This document shows, piece after piece, positions 8,055 to 17,600 of a stretch of 64,000 bases of DNA (positions within the stretch are counted from its first letter, which is position 1; each line of letters starts with the position of its first letter). The stretch is taken from the NCBI GenBank assembly GCA_036675345.1, contig JAKFFE010000019.1, positions 372,001-436,000 of the forward strand, written 5' to 3'. A program made the translations under genes and the position numbers. Origin of the DNA: JALYOC01 sp036675345. GTDB lineage: Bacteria; Myxococcota; Myxococcia; Myxococcales; Myxococcaceae. A model generated the notes under the pieces. That model did no database searches, was not told where the DNA came from, and saw nothing but the letters and a program-made list of their open reading frames with translations.

Positions 8055-9791
8055 ATGAAACGATCCCTCCTCTCTACCCTGTTGCTGGTCGGCGCCATCG
8101 CCGCCCCCCCTGCCCTGGCCGACGCAGTGGACGACGTGCGCCGCGGCCAGGGCCTCTATTTCCGCGAGGCGCAGGTCCGGGTCCGCGGTGAGGTCTACGG
8201 CGCGGGCGAGTACCTGATGCCCAAGCCGGCCGGGACCCTGGACGTCAACGTCCCGCTCGCCTCGCTGGGCCTGGACCATCCGGCCATCCTCCGGCTCCAC
8301 GGGGCCCGGGGCGCCGGGGGGACCATCGTCTGGACCTTCGACCAGGTGCTGGCGCCGGAGTTCGTGTCCGGCCAGGCCCACCTCCAGCGGATCAGTGGGC
8401 AGCTGATCGCCCAGACCCGGCTGATCCCCGGCGCCTCCACCCCCACCTGTTCCGGCGCCGGCTGCGCCTGGAATGTGATGCTCACCCCGGTGGCGGGCTC
8501 GGAGATCCGGATCAGCGGCTGCTTCCAGCACCTGTGGTGTGAAGGGTTCACCGAGACGGTGGAGCTGCTCCACTTCCGGGCCCTGGCCGGTCTGCCCCGC
8601 CCGCGGCTCACCGACTTTCGCCTCGAGCTCCCCCTCTCCAGCTGCGCGGCGGAGGAGCGGGTCCATGGCGCTGGCGTGGTCACCGTCGCCACCCCCGCGC
8701 CCACCGGGGGGGCAGTGGTGGACCTCTACAGCACCGACCCGGCCTTCGTCCGCGTCCTCCCCACCCGCGTCCCCGCCGGCGAGCACAGCGCGCGGGTCTC
8801 GGTCCGCATCGAGCCGGGCTGGAGCGGCACCGCCAACGTGGTCGCCGCCTCCGGTGGAGAGGTCCGCACCCTTCGTCTGGACCGTCCGCCCTGTCTGGTG
8901 CTCCAGTTCCCCAAGCTCCTCCAGAAGCTGGCGATCGTGAACCGGCCCTTCGGCCTCCTCGCCGATGGCCGCGTCCTCGAGCGCGCGCTGGAAGGTGACC
9001 GCCTGCTGGACCCGAAGACGATGAAGAGCGAGTCGTTGGGCGCGCTGCTCGGCCTGGACTCCGTGCGCGTCACCGCCCACACCGAATCCGGAGAGCTGGC
9101 CGGACTGGCGAAGACGAAGGAGGGCGAGGTGGGGTTCCTCCACCGCCTGGGGCTGGACCGCCCCCAGCTGTTCCCCAAGGTCCGCCCGCTGGCGGTGACC
9201 CCGCTGGGCCTGGGGGTCGGTGAGGATCTCTCCGACCAGGCGCGCCGCCTGGTCTTCCTGGGACGGTTCGGCACCTTCGGAGAGAAGGTCCTGGACGGGG
9301 TCACCCTGGACGCCGCGGCGGGCAGCAGCGCCGGGGCCTTCGCCGGCGCGGTCCACCTGGACAAGCGGCAGCTCCCGGCCACCGTGAACCTGCAGGGCAC
9401 GAAGGTGCTCGCCGAGCTGGACGGGCGCCTGGTGGACGTGATCGCCACCGGCGAGGCCGCGGGCCACGCGCGCAACGAGCAGGGCGTCACCCTGCCCTTC
9501 CGCTGGTCAGCCCAGAAGGGCCTGCAGTGGTTGGCGCTCCCGGAGAAGTGCACCGCGGGGGCGCCGGTGGCGCTGAACGAGTCCGGCTGGATCGCCGGAC
9601 ACGCCAGCTGCGGCCAGGAGCTCCAGGTGCCGTTCCTGACCCGCCCGGACGGCCAGAGCTGGCGGCTGGACGCGCTGGTGCCGCCTCCGGACGGGCGCTG
9701 GGCCGAAGTGGTCGCGCTCTCCGACACCAACTCCCTCCTCGCGCGCGCCGTGACCAAGAGCGGCGACGCGTGGTTCCTCATCCATCCCTGA
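8055..9791 (+). CDS. Exported 578-aa protein, unknown function
   Basis: The signal peptide is MKRSLLSTLLLVGAIAAPPALA, with AAGGAA before the ATG. The mature protein starts DAVDDVRRGQGLYFREAQ. Residues about 130-165 hold four cysteines (CSGAGC and a pair around residues 156-161). Residues about 195-275 look like an Ig-like strand domain. The C-terminal 300 residues contain repeated short strand segments with conserved Gly (for example ALNESGWIAGHASCG near residue 510), recalling HAF-type or propeller repeats. No catalytic motif is visible. It lies between the HEAT-like protein (13-base gap) and the cysteine-rich lipoprotein (16-base gap). Confidence 0.83.
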   Translation: MKRSLLSTLLLVGAIAAPPALADAVDDVRRGQGLYFREAQVRVRGEVYGAGEYLMPKPAGTLDVNVPLASLGLDHPAILRLHGARGAGGTIVWTFDQVLAPEFVSGQAHLQRISGQLIAQTRLIPGASTPTCSGAGCAWNVMLTPVAGSEIRISGCFQHLWCEGFTETVELLHFRALAGLPRPRLTDFRLELPLSSCAAEERVHGAGVVTVATPAPTGGAVVDLYSTDPAFVRVLPTRVPAGEHSARVSVRIEPGWSGTANVVAASGGEVRTLRLDRPPCLVLQFPKLLQKLAIVNRPFGLLADGRVLERALEGDRLLDPKTMKSESLGALLGLDSVRVTAHTESGELAGLAKTKEGEVGFLHRLGLDRPQLFPKVRPLAVTPLGLGVGEDLSDQARRLVFLGRFGTFGEKVLDGVTLDAAAGSSAGAFAGAVHLDKRQLPATVNLQGTKVLAELDGRLVDVIATGEAAGHARNEQGVTLPFRWSAQKGLQWLALPEKCTAGAPVALNESGWIAGHASCGQELQVPFLTRPDGQSWRLDALVPPPDGRWAEVVALSDTNSLLARAVTKSGDAWFLIHP

Positions 9792-9807
9792 TCAAGGACC
9801 CCAACCC

Positions 9808-10530
9808 ATGAGACGAAACCACTTCCTTCCCGCGGTGCTGCTGTTCGCCGCGCTCTCCGTCTTCGGCTGCGACTGTGGCGGCCCCGGCGACATGGGCCTC
9901 TGCGACCCCGCGCGCCCCGGCGAGGCCGGCGGCGGCTGCTGCATCGACGGCAACAGCTGCCATGAAGGCGCGCGCTGCGTCGGCACCGAGTGTCTGGCCT
10001 GCGGTGCTGCCGACCAGCGCTGCTGCAACGATCCCGACGGTGAGCGTCAGTTCTGCAACGCGGGCCTGGCCTGCAACAACCCGATGAGCGGTGAGGAGAC
10101 CTGCATGGCCTGTGGAGGGCCGGGGCAGCCCTGCTGCGGTGATCTGATCGCGGCGTCCTGCCACTCCGGCTCCGCTTGCATCGAGGGGAGGTGTCAGCCC
10201 GCGGAGGCCGCCTGCCCCCGACCGGAGGCAGGCGCGGCGCCGTTCATAGTCGGGTTGATGGACGAGAACCGCTGCGCCACCCGCACCCTCGAGGTGAGCA
10301 CCCTGGAGTCCAGCGCCTTTGACTGCGCGGAGACGATGCTGAGGCCGGGAGAGCGCATCTACCGCCGACTCAACCCGGAGGTCCGCACGGCGGTGGCCTG
10401 CGTGATCCGGGACGAGGACGGCGCGGTGGAGATCCCGGTGGAGGCCTACGACACCCTGGGGCTGAGCTCCTGCGCCTGCCAGGGTGACGTCGTCCACTGC
10501 GACCTCACCTGGGATCAATGCAGCCCCTGA
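9808..10530 (+). CDS. Small cysteine-rich lipoprotein
   Basis: This is a 240-aa protein with lipobox SVFGC (Cys21). Residues about 21-130 hold more than twenty cysteines in repeats of the type GGCCIDG, QRCCNDP and QPCCGD, which suggests a disulfide-knotted surface domain. The C-terminal part (residues 140-240) is a small mixed domain ending CACQGDVVHCDLTWDQC. AAGGA lies upstream of the ATG. It is the last exported member of the cassette and ends 65 bases before the sigma54-type activator. Such cysteine-rich lipoproteins are common in myxobacteria and mostly uncharacterised. Confidence 0.83.
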   Translation: MRRNHFLPAVLLFAALSVFGCDCGGPGDMGLCDPARPGEAGGGCCIDGNSCHEGARCVGTECLACGAADQRCCNDPDGERQFCNAGLACNNPMSGEETCMACGGPGQPCCGDLIAASCHSGSACIEGRCQPAEAACPRPEAGAAPFIVGLMDENRCATRTLEVSTLESSAFDCAETMLRPGERIYRRLNPEVRTAVACVIRDEDGAVEIPVEAYDTLGLSSCACQGDVVHCDLTWDQCSP

Positions 10531-10595
10531 CCAGGGGCCAACACCCAAGAGCGGTTCGGGCCCTCCGGTCACCATTTCTGCTAGAGGGTGACCGG

Positions 10596-11960
10596 ATGGC
10601 TCCCGAAGACGCACGCACCACCCGCCCGCACGGTTCCTCGCAGCCGGTGGATGGCCCGCGCGTCCGTCGCTTCCGCCTCACCGTGCTGGAGGGCGACGAT
10701 TGTGGCCAGACCTGGGACTCCCAGGGAGACACCTGCACCCTCGGCCAGCATCCGCTCAACCAGCTGCGGTTGGCCGACCCCACCGTCTCCGGCTTCCACG
10801 CGGAGATCGCCATCACCCCGCGGGGGGCCCGGATCAAGGACCTGGGCAGCCTCAACGGGGTGCTGGTGGACGGGGTGACGGTGACCGAGGCGATGCTGAG
10901 GGGCGGCAGCCTGATCCGGCTGGGTCGGGCGGTGCTCCGCTTCGACTTCTCGCTGGAGAGCAACCGGCTGGAGATCTCCCCCCGCAACGCCTTTGGCTCG
11001 CTGCGCGGGACCTCGGTGGCGCTGCGCTCCGCCTTCACCCTCCTGGAGCGGGCCGCCGCCAGCGAGGCCACGGTGCTGATCCTGGGCGAGACCGGAACCG
11101 GGAAGAGCCGGGCCGCCCGCGCCATCCACCAGGCCAGCGCCCGGCGTGACGGTCCGTTCCTGACCGTGGACTGCGGGTCGCTGCCCGCCAACCTGCTGGA
11201 GAGCGAGCTGTTCGGCCACGAGAAGGGGTCCTTCTCCGGGGCCCTGCAGCGGCGGATCGGCCTCTTCGAGGAGGCCAACGGCGGCACGGTGTTCATCGAC
11301 GAGATCGGCGAGCTGCCGCTGGATCTGCAGCCCAAGCTGCTGCGAGCGCTGGACGAGCGCGAGGTCCGCCGGGTGGGCGCCAACCAGTACGCGCCGATCG
11401 ACGTGCGGGTGATCGCCGCCACCCACAACGACCTGCGCAGCAGCGTCAACTCCGGCAAGTTCCGACCGGATCTCTTCTTCCGCCTCGCGGTGCTCTGCGT
11501 CACCCTTCCCCCGCTGCGCGCGCACGCGGAGGACATCCCGGAGATGGCCCGGGCCCTGTTCACCGAGCTGCGGGCCCCTCCCGCGGTGGTGGAGCGGATC
11601 TGCACCCCGCAGTTCTTCGAGCGCCTCCAGGCGGCGGCCTGGCCGGGCAACGGGCGCGAGCTGCGCAACTACCTGGAGCGCTGCGTGATCTTCGATCGCG
11701 AGCTGGAGGTAGGCGGCGACGAAGGTGCCGGCCCCCGGTCCGAGGAGGGCGGCGAGGCGCTGGGAGTGGACGCCACCCTCCCCTATGGGGTGGCCAAGCG
11801 GCGCGCGGTGGACGCCTTCGAGCGGGTCTACGTCCAGAAGCTGCTGGAGCTGCACGGGGGCAACGTGACCGCCGCGGCCCAGGTGGCGGAGATCGACCGG
11901 GTGTCGCTGCACCGGATCATGCGCCGGTCCCGGACCGGGGCCCCCGACCGGGAGGAGTGA
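10596..11960 (+). CDS. FHA-domain sigma54-dependent transcriptional activator
   Basis: This is a 454-aa enhancer-binding protein. An FHA domain (residues about 25-110; LGQHPLNQLRLADP, SLNGVLVDG) should bind phosphothreonine. The AAA+ domain has Walker A GETGTGKS near residue 165, a sigma54-contact loop GSFSGA near 211 (consensus GAFTGA) and Walker B GGTVFIDEIGE near 230. A Fis-type helix-turn-helix ends the protein (GGNVTAAAQVAEIDRVSLHR). The ATG at 10596 is chosen for GAGGG eight bases upstream; longer starts would run back into the previous gene. FHA input suggests control by a Ser/Thr kinase, and three kinases lie nearby. It probably controls the preceding cassette or the convergent kinase operon, but no -24/-12 promoter was found close by. 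Confidence 0.93.
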   Translation: MAPEDARTTRPHGSSQPVDGPRVRRFRLTVLEGDDCGQTWDSQGDTCTLGQHPLNQLRLADPTVSGFHAEIAITPRGARIKDLGSLNGVLVDGVTVTEAMLRGGSLIRLGRAVLRFDFSLESNRLEISPRNAFGSLRGTSVALRSAFTLLERAAASEATVLILGETGTGKSRAARAIHQASARRDGPFLTVDCGSLPANLLESELFGHEKGSFSGALQRRIGLFEEANGGTVFIDEIGELPLDLQPKLLRALDEREVRRVGANQYAPIDVRVIAATHNDLRSSVNSGKFRPDLFFRLAVLCVTLPPLRAHAEDIPEMARALFTELRAPPAVVERICTPQFFERLQAAAWPGNGRELRNYLERCVIFDRELEVGGDEGAGPRSEEGGEALGVDATLPYGVAKRRAVDAFERVYVQKLLELHGGNVTAAAQVAEIDRVSLHRIMRRSRTGAPDREE

Positions 11961-11964
11961 CGCC

Positions 11965-13188
11965 TCAGGGCAGCTTGGCTTCGCCGGGCCAGCGCAGTGG
12001 ATGGAGGACGTCTCCGGCGGTGATCCGCCCCGCCTCCAGCTCCACCCCCGAGACCCACACCGAGATCGCGACCCGCACCGCGTCGGTGCCCGGCGCCAGC
12101 GCTTGCCCCAGCTGCCCCGCGAAGGTGCGCCAGAAGGCCAGCGCCGCCGAGGGTTCCCCCTCCACCAGCCGCACCCCCAGCAGCAGCGCGGTCTCCGAGA
12201 CCACCCACAGTCCGCCCGCCCCCAGCGCCTCCACCGCCCGTGCCTCCAGATCGTCCTGGAGCGCCAGCAGCCTCTCGTCGGTCGCGCCCGGTGCACCGGT
12301 CACACGGATCGCCACCCCCACCGCGCGCGGCGCCTGGTCGCCCCGGACCGCTCCGGCCCACGCGGCGGCCAGCGCCGGGATCGACGGGTACCGCAGCGCC
12401 GGATCGCGATCCAGGCAGCGGGTGACCACCGCATCCAACGCCGCCGGGATGGCCGCGCGCGCGGCGAGCGAGGGCCGGGGCGCGGAGAGGTGCAGCGCCT
12501 CCAGATCGATCAGCCGCTCCGCCTCGAACGGGGGACGCCCGCCGAGGACCTCGTGGGCCAGCACCCCCAGCGCGTAGACGTCGGTGGCGGGAGTCGGTGC
12601 CCCACCCCGGATCTGCTCCGGGGCCAGGGCCACCGGGGTGCCGACCACATTTCCGGTGCTGGTCAGTCCACCGCCGGCGGGCTCCGTCCGCAGGCGGGCG
12701 ATCCCGAAGTCCAGCAGCCGGATCCCGCCTCCGTGCAGACAGAAGACGTTCTCCGCCTTCAGGTCCCGGTGGACCAGGCCCGCCTCGTGGGTAGCCCCCA
12801 CTCCCTGAAACAGCCGCTCCATCACCTCCGAGGCCTCGGCCAGCGGCAGCGGACCCCGCTGGGCGATGCGGGCGGCCAGGGTCTGCCCCTCCAGCCACTC
12901 CAGCACCCAGTAGGGCAGGCCGTCCGGCAGCGTGCCGCCGTCGAGGCAGCGGACCACCACCGGATGCGCCACCCGCTCCAGCGCCCTCCCCTCCAGCTCG
13001 AAGCGGCCCAGCGCCACCGGATCAAACAGGTGGCGCCGCAGCAGCACCTTCAGCGCCCCGCGCTCACCCCGGCTGGAGTGGTGGACGCGGTACACGGTGG
13101 CCATCGTCCCCACCGAGATCCGCTCCTCCACCACCCACCCGCCGACGAAGGCGCCGGCCCCCAGCTCATCCTCACCGTAGAGAAACAT
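11965..13188 (-). CDS. Ser/Thr protein kinase with atypical glycine loop and cyclase-like C-terminal domain
   Basis: This is a 407-aa protein. The kinase domain (about residues 15-275) has the ATP lysine (GALKVLL), HRDLKAEN, DFGIA and APEQ. The glycine loop reads ISVGTMATVY, so two of the three usual glycines are replaced. No transmembrane segment is seen. Residues about 290-407 (from VGVAIRVTGAPG to the end) resemble a degenerate nucleotide-cyclase-type fold without obvious catalytic residues; this is a tentative structural guess. It is the last gene of the minus-strand kinase operon, 15 bases after the lipoprotein gene, and converges on the FHA activator with 4 bases between stops. Confidence 0.9.
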   Translation of the reverse strand: MFLYGEDELGAGAFVGGWVVEERISVGTMATVYRVHHSSRGERGALKVLLRRHLFDPVALGRFELEGRALERVAHPVVVRCLDGGTLPDGLPYWVLEWLEGQTLAARIAQRGPLPLAEASEVMERLFQGVGATHEAGLVHRDLKAENVFCLHGGGIRLLDFGIARLRTEPAGGGLTSTGNVVGTPVALAPEQIRGGAPTPATDVYALGVLAHEVLGGRPPFEAERLIDLEALHLSAPRPSLAARAAIPAALDAVVTRCLDRDPALRYPSIPALAAAWAGAVRGDQAPRAVGVAIRVTGAPGATDERLLALQDDLEARAVEALGAGGLWVVSETALLLGVRLVEGEPSAALAFWRTFAGQLGQALAPGTDAVRVAISVWVSGVELEAGRITAGDVLHPLRWPGEAKLP

Positions 13189-13203
13189 CCGGTCAGCCTG
13201 TCA

Positions 13204-14601
13204 TCACTTCCACAGGCAGCGCTTCGCTTCCTTGTCCGGCACCAGATCGCAGGGGCGGTGCAGGAAGGTGGTGAGCGGCAGCTCCCAGCGCTCCGTCTCC
13301 GAACTGCAATCCCGGAACTCGCCATCCGCCCGATCGTCGGAGCCCGCGCACACGTCCTGGCAGCGCCCCAGCGACTCCGCCGCGCAGTCTCCGCGCGAGC
13401 AGCTCCGGCCGTGCGCGTAGGCCTCCGGGTCCAGGTAGCGGGAGTCGTTGCAGGCGAACATCCGTCGGTACACCGGCTTGGTGGCGGCCCCCGGCGGCGG
13501 CCAGATCAGCTGCTCCCCCTGCTGGAACTCCACCTGGTAGGAGAGCGCGCCGGGGTCAAACAGGGTCCCGAAGAAGGCGCCCTCGCGGACCGCGTAGGCC
13601 TCCTCCTCCTTCGCCAGCCCCCCGTGCTCCTCACCCAGGTCCACCTTCCCCTCCGTGTCGCTGTCGTAGGGCCCGGACATCACGTTGAAGGTGCCCGAGG
13701 CCGGGCAGCTGAAGCTCACCGTGGGACGGTGCGGGTATGACGGGCACTCGCGCCCCTCGGAGGCACCCAGCACCGCCAGGCTCCGGGGATCGCAGGCCGA
13801 GACGCCCTCGCAGACCCGCAGCACCATCTTCCCGTCCACCCCGCCCAGCGGCGCCTCCTCACAGCGACCCTCCGGCGGCGCCCCGGCGGCCACGCTCACC
13901 TCCTGCCCCGGGGTGCAGCGGCGCACTTCGCCGGCCTGGAACCCGCATTCGCGGTACGCCCCCGCCTGCGGCGAGTGGCACGGGTCCAGGCTGCGCACGC
14001 TGGAGCTGCGGTCCCGCCACCCGAACGCCAGGATCTCGTCGCCGGCGGCCAGCCGGGAGTCGAACGAATCGTTCCCCCGGACCGAGAGCGGGACATGGAA
14101 GCCGTCCCGGTTGTTCCTCGCCAGCAGACACGCGCTCACCAGCTGTTCGCACTCCGCGCCCACCGGCGTCCCCGGCGTCAGCTTCGCCCAGGAGCGACAC
14201 AGTCCGGCGGCGCCCTTGAACTCGAAGCCCCCCGAACCCGGACGGTCCGGATCGCTCCAGTGCACCGCCTCCTCCGCGCCCAGCGCACAGCCCACCAGGT
14301 AGCCGAACACCTCGCGGGCGGCCGGATCCTTCAAGGCGTCGCGAAGCACCGGCACCAGCGCGTACGTCTCGTCCGCCAGCGGGTGGACGGTGAGGGCCTT
14401 GTTCGCCTCCGCGTGGGTGGTCAACGCGTTGAACATCAGCGACTGCGTCGACAGCGCGTTGCCGATGATGATCCCGTCCGTCACCCTCCCATCGTTCAGC
14501 GCCGCGGTGGCACTACCCACCGACGCAGAGGTGGGGGTGAAGCCCGCCGGGTTACAGCCCACCAGCGCCACTGTGACCACCAGGGTTACGCCTCTAGACA
14601 T
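13204..14601 (-). CDS. Lipoprotein of unknown function in kinase operon
   Basis: This is a 465-aa protein. The ATG at 14601 is chosen because GGAGG precedes it by five bases and a short signal peptide with lipobox ALVGC (Cys16) follows. The mature protein is rich in cysteines, many spaced as likely disulfides (CRSWAKL, CEQLVSAC, CSRGDCAAESLGRCQDVC), and lacks repeats. No recognised domain. The start overlaps the end of the large kinase gene by 8 bases, so synthesis is coupled. It may be the surface partner of the kinase pathway, but this rests only on position. Confidence 0.8.
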   Translation of the reverse strand: MSRGVTLVVTVALVGCNPAGFTPTSASVGSATAALNDGRVTDGIIIGNALSTQSLMFNALTTHAEANKALTVHPLADETYALVPVLRDALKDPAAREVFGYLVGCALGAEEAVHWSDPDRPGSGGFEFKGAAGLCRSWAKLTPGTPVGAECEQLVSACLLARNNRDGFHVPLSVRGNDSFDSRLAAGDEILAFGWRDRSSSVRSLDPCHSPQAGAYRECGFQAGEVRRCTPGQEVSVAAGAPPEGRCEEAPLGGVDGKMVLRVCEGVSACDPRSLAVLGASEGRECPSYPHRPTVSFSCPASGTFNVMSGPYDSDTEGKVDLGEEHGGLAKEEEAYAVREGAFFGTLFDPGALSYQVEFQQGEQLIWPPPGAATKPVYRRMFACNDSRYLDPEAYAHGRSCSRGDCAAESLGRCQDVCAGSDDRADGEFRDCSSETERWELPLTTFLHRPCDLVPDKEAKRCLWK

Positions 14602-17600
14602 CGTCGCCTCCAGGAGAACTTTCAGCCGCCGCCTGCTGCAAGGGTTGCGCCGGGAAGACGCGGCGAAGGACCCGCTGCCAGAGCCGGGCGCTGCCCTGGG
14701 GCGCGTGGGCGGTGGCGCGCTCCAGGCACCCGGCCGACCCCGTCTCATCGCCCAGGGCCCGCAGGGCCAGCGCCGCCTCCACCCACAGGTCCGTGCGCTC
14801 GTCGGGAGGGAGCGGGGCGGGAGACTCGCACAGCGCCCACCAGCGCGCTGCCGGCGCCTCCTCCAGCCACAGCAGACACAGCTCCAGCTGCGCCCGCTCC
14901 GAAGGGGGCAGGGAGTCGGGGCGTTGCTGCCAGGGGGTGAGCAGGTTTCGCGCACCCGCCGCATCTCCGACGGCCAACCGGAGGCGGGCGAGCAAGAGCT
15001 GCGCGGTGGGCGCCAACCGCTCTCCGTAGAAGCGGCTTCCCAGCGCGTGGGCGCGCTCCGCCAGCGGCAGGGCCTGCGCCGGCTGCCGGAGCCAGGTGAG
15101 GAACTGGGCCAGGTTGTGGCTGCTCCAGCGCTCGTTCTGTGGGAGCCCATGCTCACGCGCCAGGCGCACCGCGCCGCGCAGATCGTCCAGCGCCGCGTCC
15201 ACCTCGTCCTCTGCCAGGTGCAGGAGCACCCGGTTGCAGAGCACCACCCCCAGATGCACCGGATCGCGCTCCGCCTCGCAGCGCACCACCGCGGTGGCGA
15301 ACTCCACCCGCGCCTCGTCCAGTCGCTGCCCCAGCGCCAGCGCGGCGCCCCGGAGCGCGCGGGCCACCACCTCGCACTCCACATCCTGTCGCGCCGCCTC
15401 GGGAATCAGCGTCTCCAGCGCCGCCGCGGCCTCTGCCCACCTGCCGCTGCGCAAGACGCCGCGGGCATCGGCCAGGCGCAGTCGGGTCCAGGTCCCGCGA
15501 GGAACCGTGGTCGCCACCGCCCACCTCCCGGCGGCCTCGGCGGCGGCGGCGCTGGGCTCCCACTCCTCCAGCCAGTCGAGCGCGGTGGCCCGCTCCAGCC
15601 CCAGCTCCGTCCGCAGCACCCGCGACGGCCCCAGCGCCTCGGCCTGCGCCAGATCCTCCAGCGCCTCGGCGAAGCGATGGTTGCGGCGGCGGGCCCGGGC
15701 GCGCAGCCACAGCCATCCGGCGCGGGCGGGATCGCTGCCGCCGGGGAGGGCCAACGCCGAGCCCAGCAGCGCCTCCGCATCCACGTCCCGGCGCGCGCAC
15801 AGCGCCTGTTCGGCGGCGGAGACGTACTCCGACTGCGCGGCGGCCAGCTCTCCCGCCAGCTGCGCATGGTGCGCCCGCTGCGCCGGCCTGGCCGCCGCGT
15901 CCGCCGAGCGCCACGCCGCCCGATGCAACAGCCGCCGCGCACCCGCGGAGAGTGAGTCCTCCAGCGCCGTGGCCACCAGCCGCTGGCGGAAGCGGTACCC
16001 GGCGCCCTCCAGCACCAGCAGCCCGGAGGCGGCGATCCGCTCCACCGCGCGCAGCGCATCCAGGGTCGCCGCGCTCCATTCTGGCGGAAGCTGCGCCAGG
16101 GCGCGGGCCAGACGGTCCACCGGGGCATCACCGATCACGGCGCACAGCCGCGCCACGTCCCGGAAGTCCGCCGGCAGCGAGGAGAGGGCCGAGCCGGCCA
16201 GCACCTCCAGCAGGGATCCGCCGGCCCGGACCGCCAGGGCGTCCGGTGAGAGCCGCCACTCGCTGGTGAGCGGATCCTGCGCCAGCGCACCGGAGGCCTC
16301 CAGGGACCTCACCAGCTCCACCATCAGGCCGGGCAGCCCATGGGTGCGCTCACCCAACTGGGCCACCAGCTCCGCGGGGACGAACTCCACCGGCTGGATC
16401 AACTCCCGCAGCAGCGTCTCCGCCTCCGGGGCCTCCAAAGCCTCCAACCGGAACCGCCGGTGGAGGCCGGCACGATCGCCGTAATGCGGTCTTCGTTCGA
16501 GGAAGGGCGAGCCCACCAGCAAGACCCCCAGCGGCGCGCCGGCGTCCACCAGCGTCGCGGCCTCCAGCAGCTCCAGCCACGCCGGATCGAGCCGGTCCCC
16601 GTCGTCCACCAGCACGACGCCGGGCTGCGCGCGCAGCGAGGCCGCCACCGCGTCGCGGCCCTCCTCCCAGCGGCGCGCCGCCGGACGAAGCCACTCCACC
16701 CTCACCCCGTCCGCCGCCAGGCGGAGCTCCAGCTCCTGCAGCAGCCGGGTCTTGCCCACCGCCGGCGGCCCCTCCACCGCCAGCAGCGTCGGGGGTCCGC
16801 CGCGCGCCGCGATCGCCAGCGGCCGCACCAGCGCGTCCAGCAACTCCGCGCGCCCGGCGAAGGGTGGCGGAGGCCGTACCCGCCGCGGCCGGGTGACTCC
16901 CTCACCGCGCGCCCGACGTGCCGGTTCTGTCCAGCGGAGCCCGGCGGGTCCCTCCTCCGCACCCCACCACCCCTGGGGAGAGGTGAGGGCCTCCCCGGAG
17001 AGGCGCACCGTGCCTCCCCCGGAGCGCGTCCGGACCTCCGCCAGATGGAGGACGCCCACCCCGGCCCCGAGCCGGTCCCAGGTCCGTTCTGCCGCCTCCA
17101 GGGCCGAGCGCACCTCCCCGTGGGAGGGGAAGGCCAGGACCAGCCGGCTGTGGACGGGCCGCTCCACCACCGCGGCCAGCACCCCGCCTTCCCGGCGCAC
17201 CTCCTCGGTGATTTCCGGGAGGGATCGCTCGGTCTCCAACGCCAGCAGCGCAGCCATCACCCGCTCGGGAGCGGACCCGGGCGCAGCGGTGAGACCGGTG
17301 GCCCGGGCGCCCGACGCCGCCAGCGGCTCCAGCGCCTCGGCCAGCGCCTGGGCGTCTTGGAAGCGGCGCTCGGGATCCTTCTCCAGGCAGCGGGAGATCA
17401 CCGCCTCCAGCGACGGCCAGCTCACCCCGGACTGGGAGAGCAGCGGCGCCCGCCGGTGCACGTGCGCCTCCCGCAGCTGGGCCGCGTCGCCGAAGAAGGG
17501 AGGGCTGCCGGTGGCCAACTCGAACAGCACTGCGCCCAGGGCGTAGACGTCCGCCGCCGGGCGGATCGGGCCCGCCCCCAGACACTGCTCCGGCGCCATG

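Noticed and set aside
10588..10878. Alternative small frame starting with GTG at 10588
   Set aside because: It lies in another frame of the FHA activator, and its translation has no domain character.
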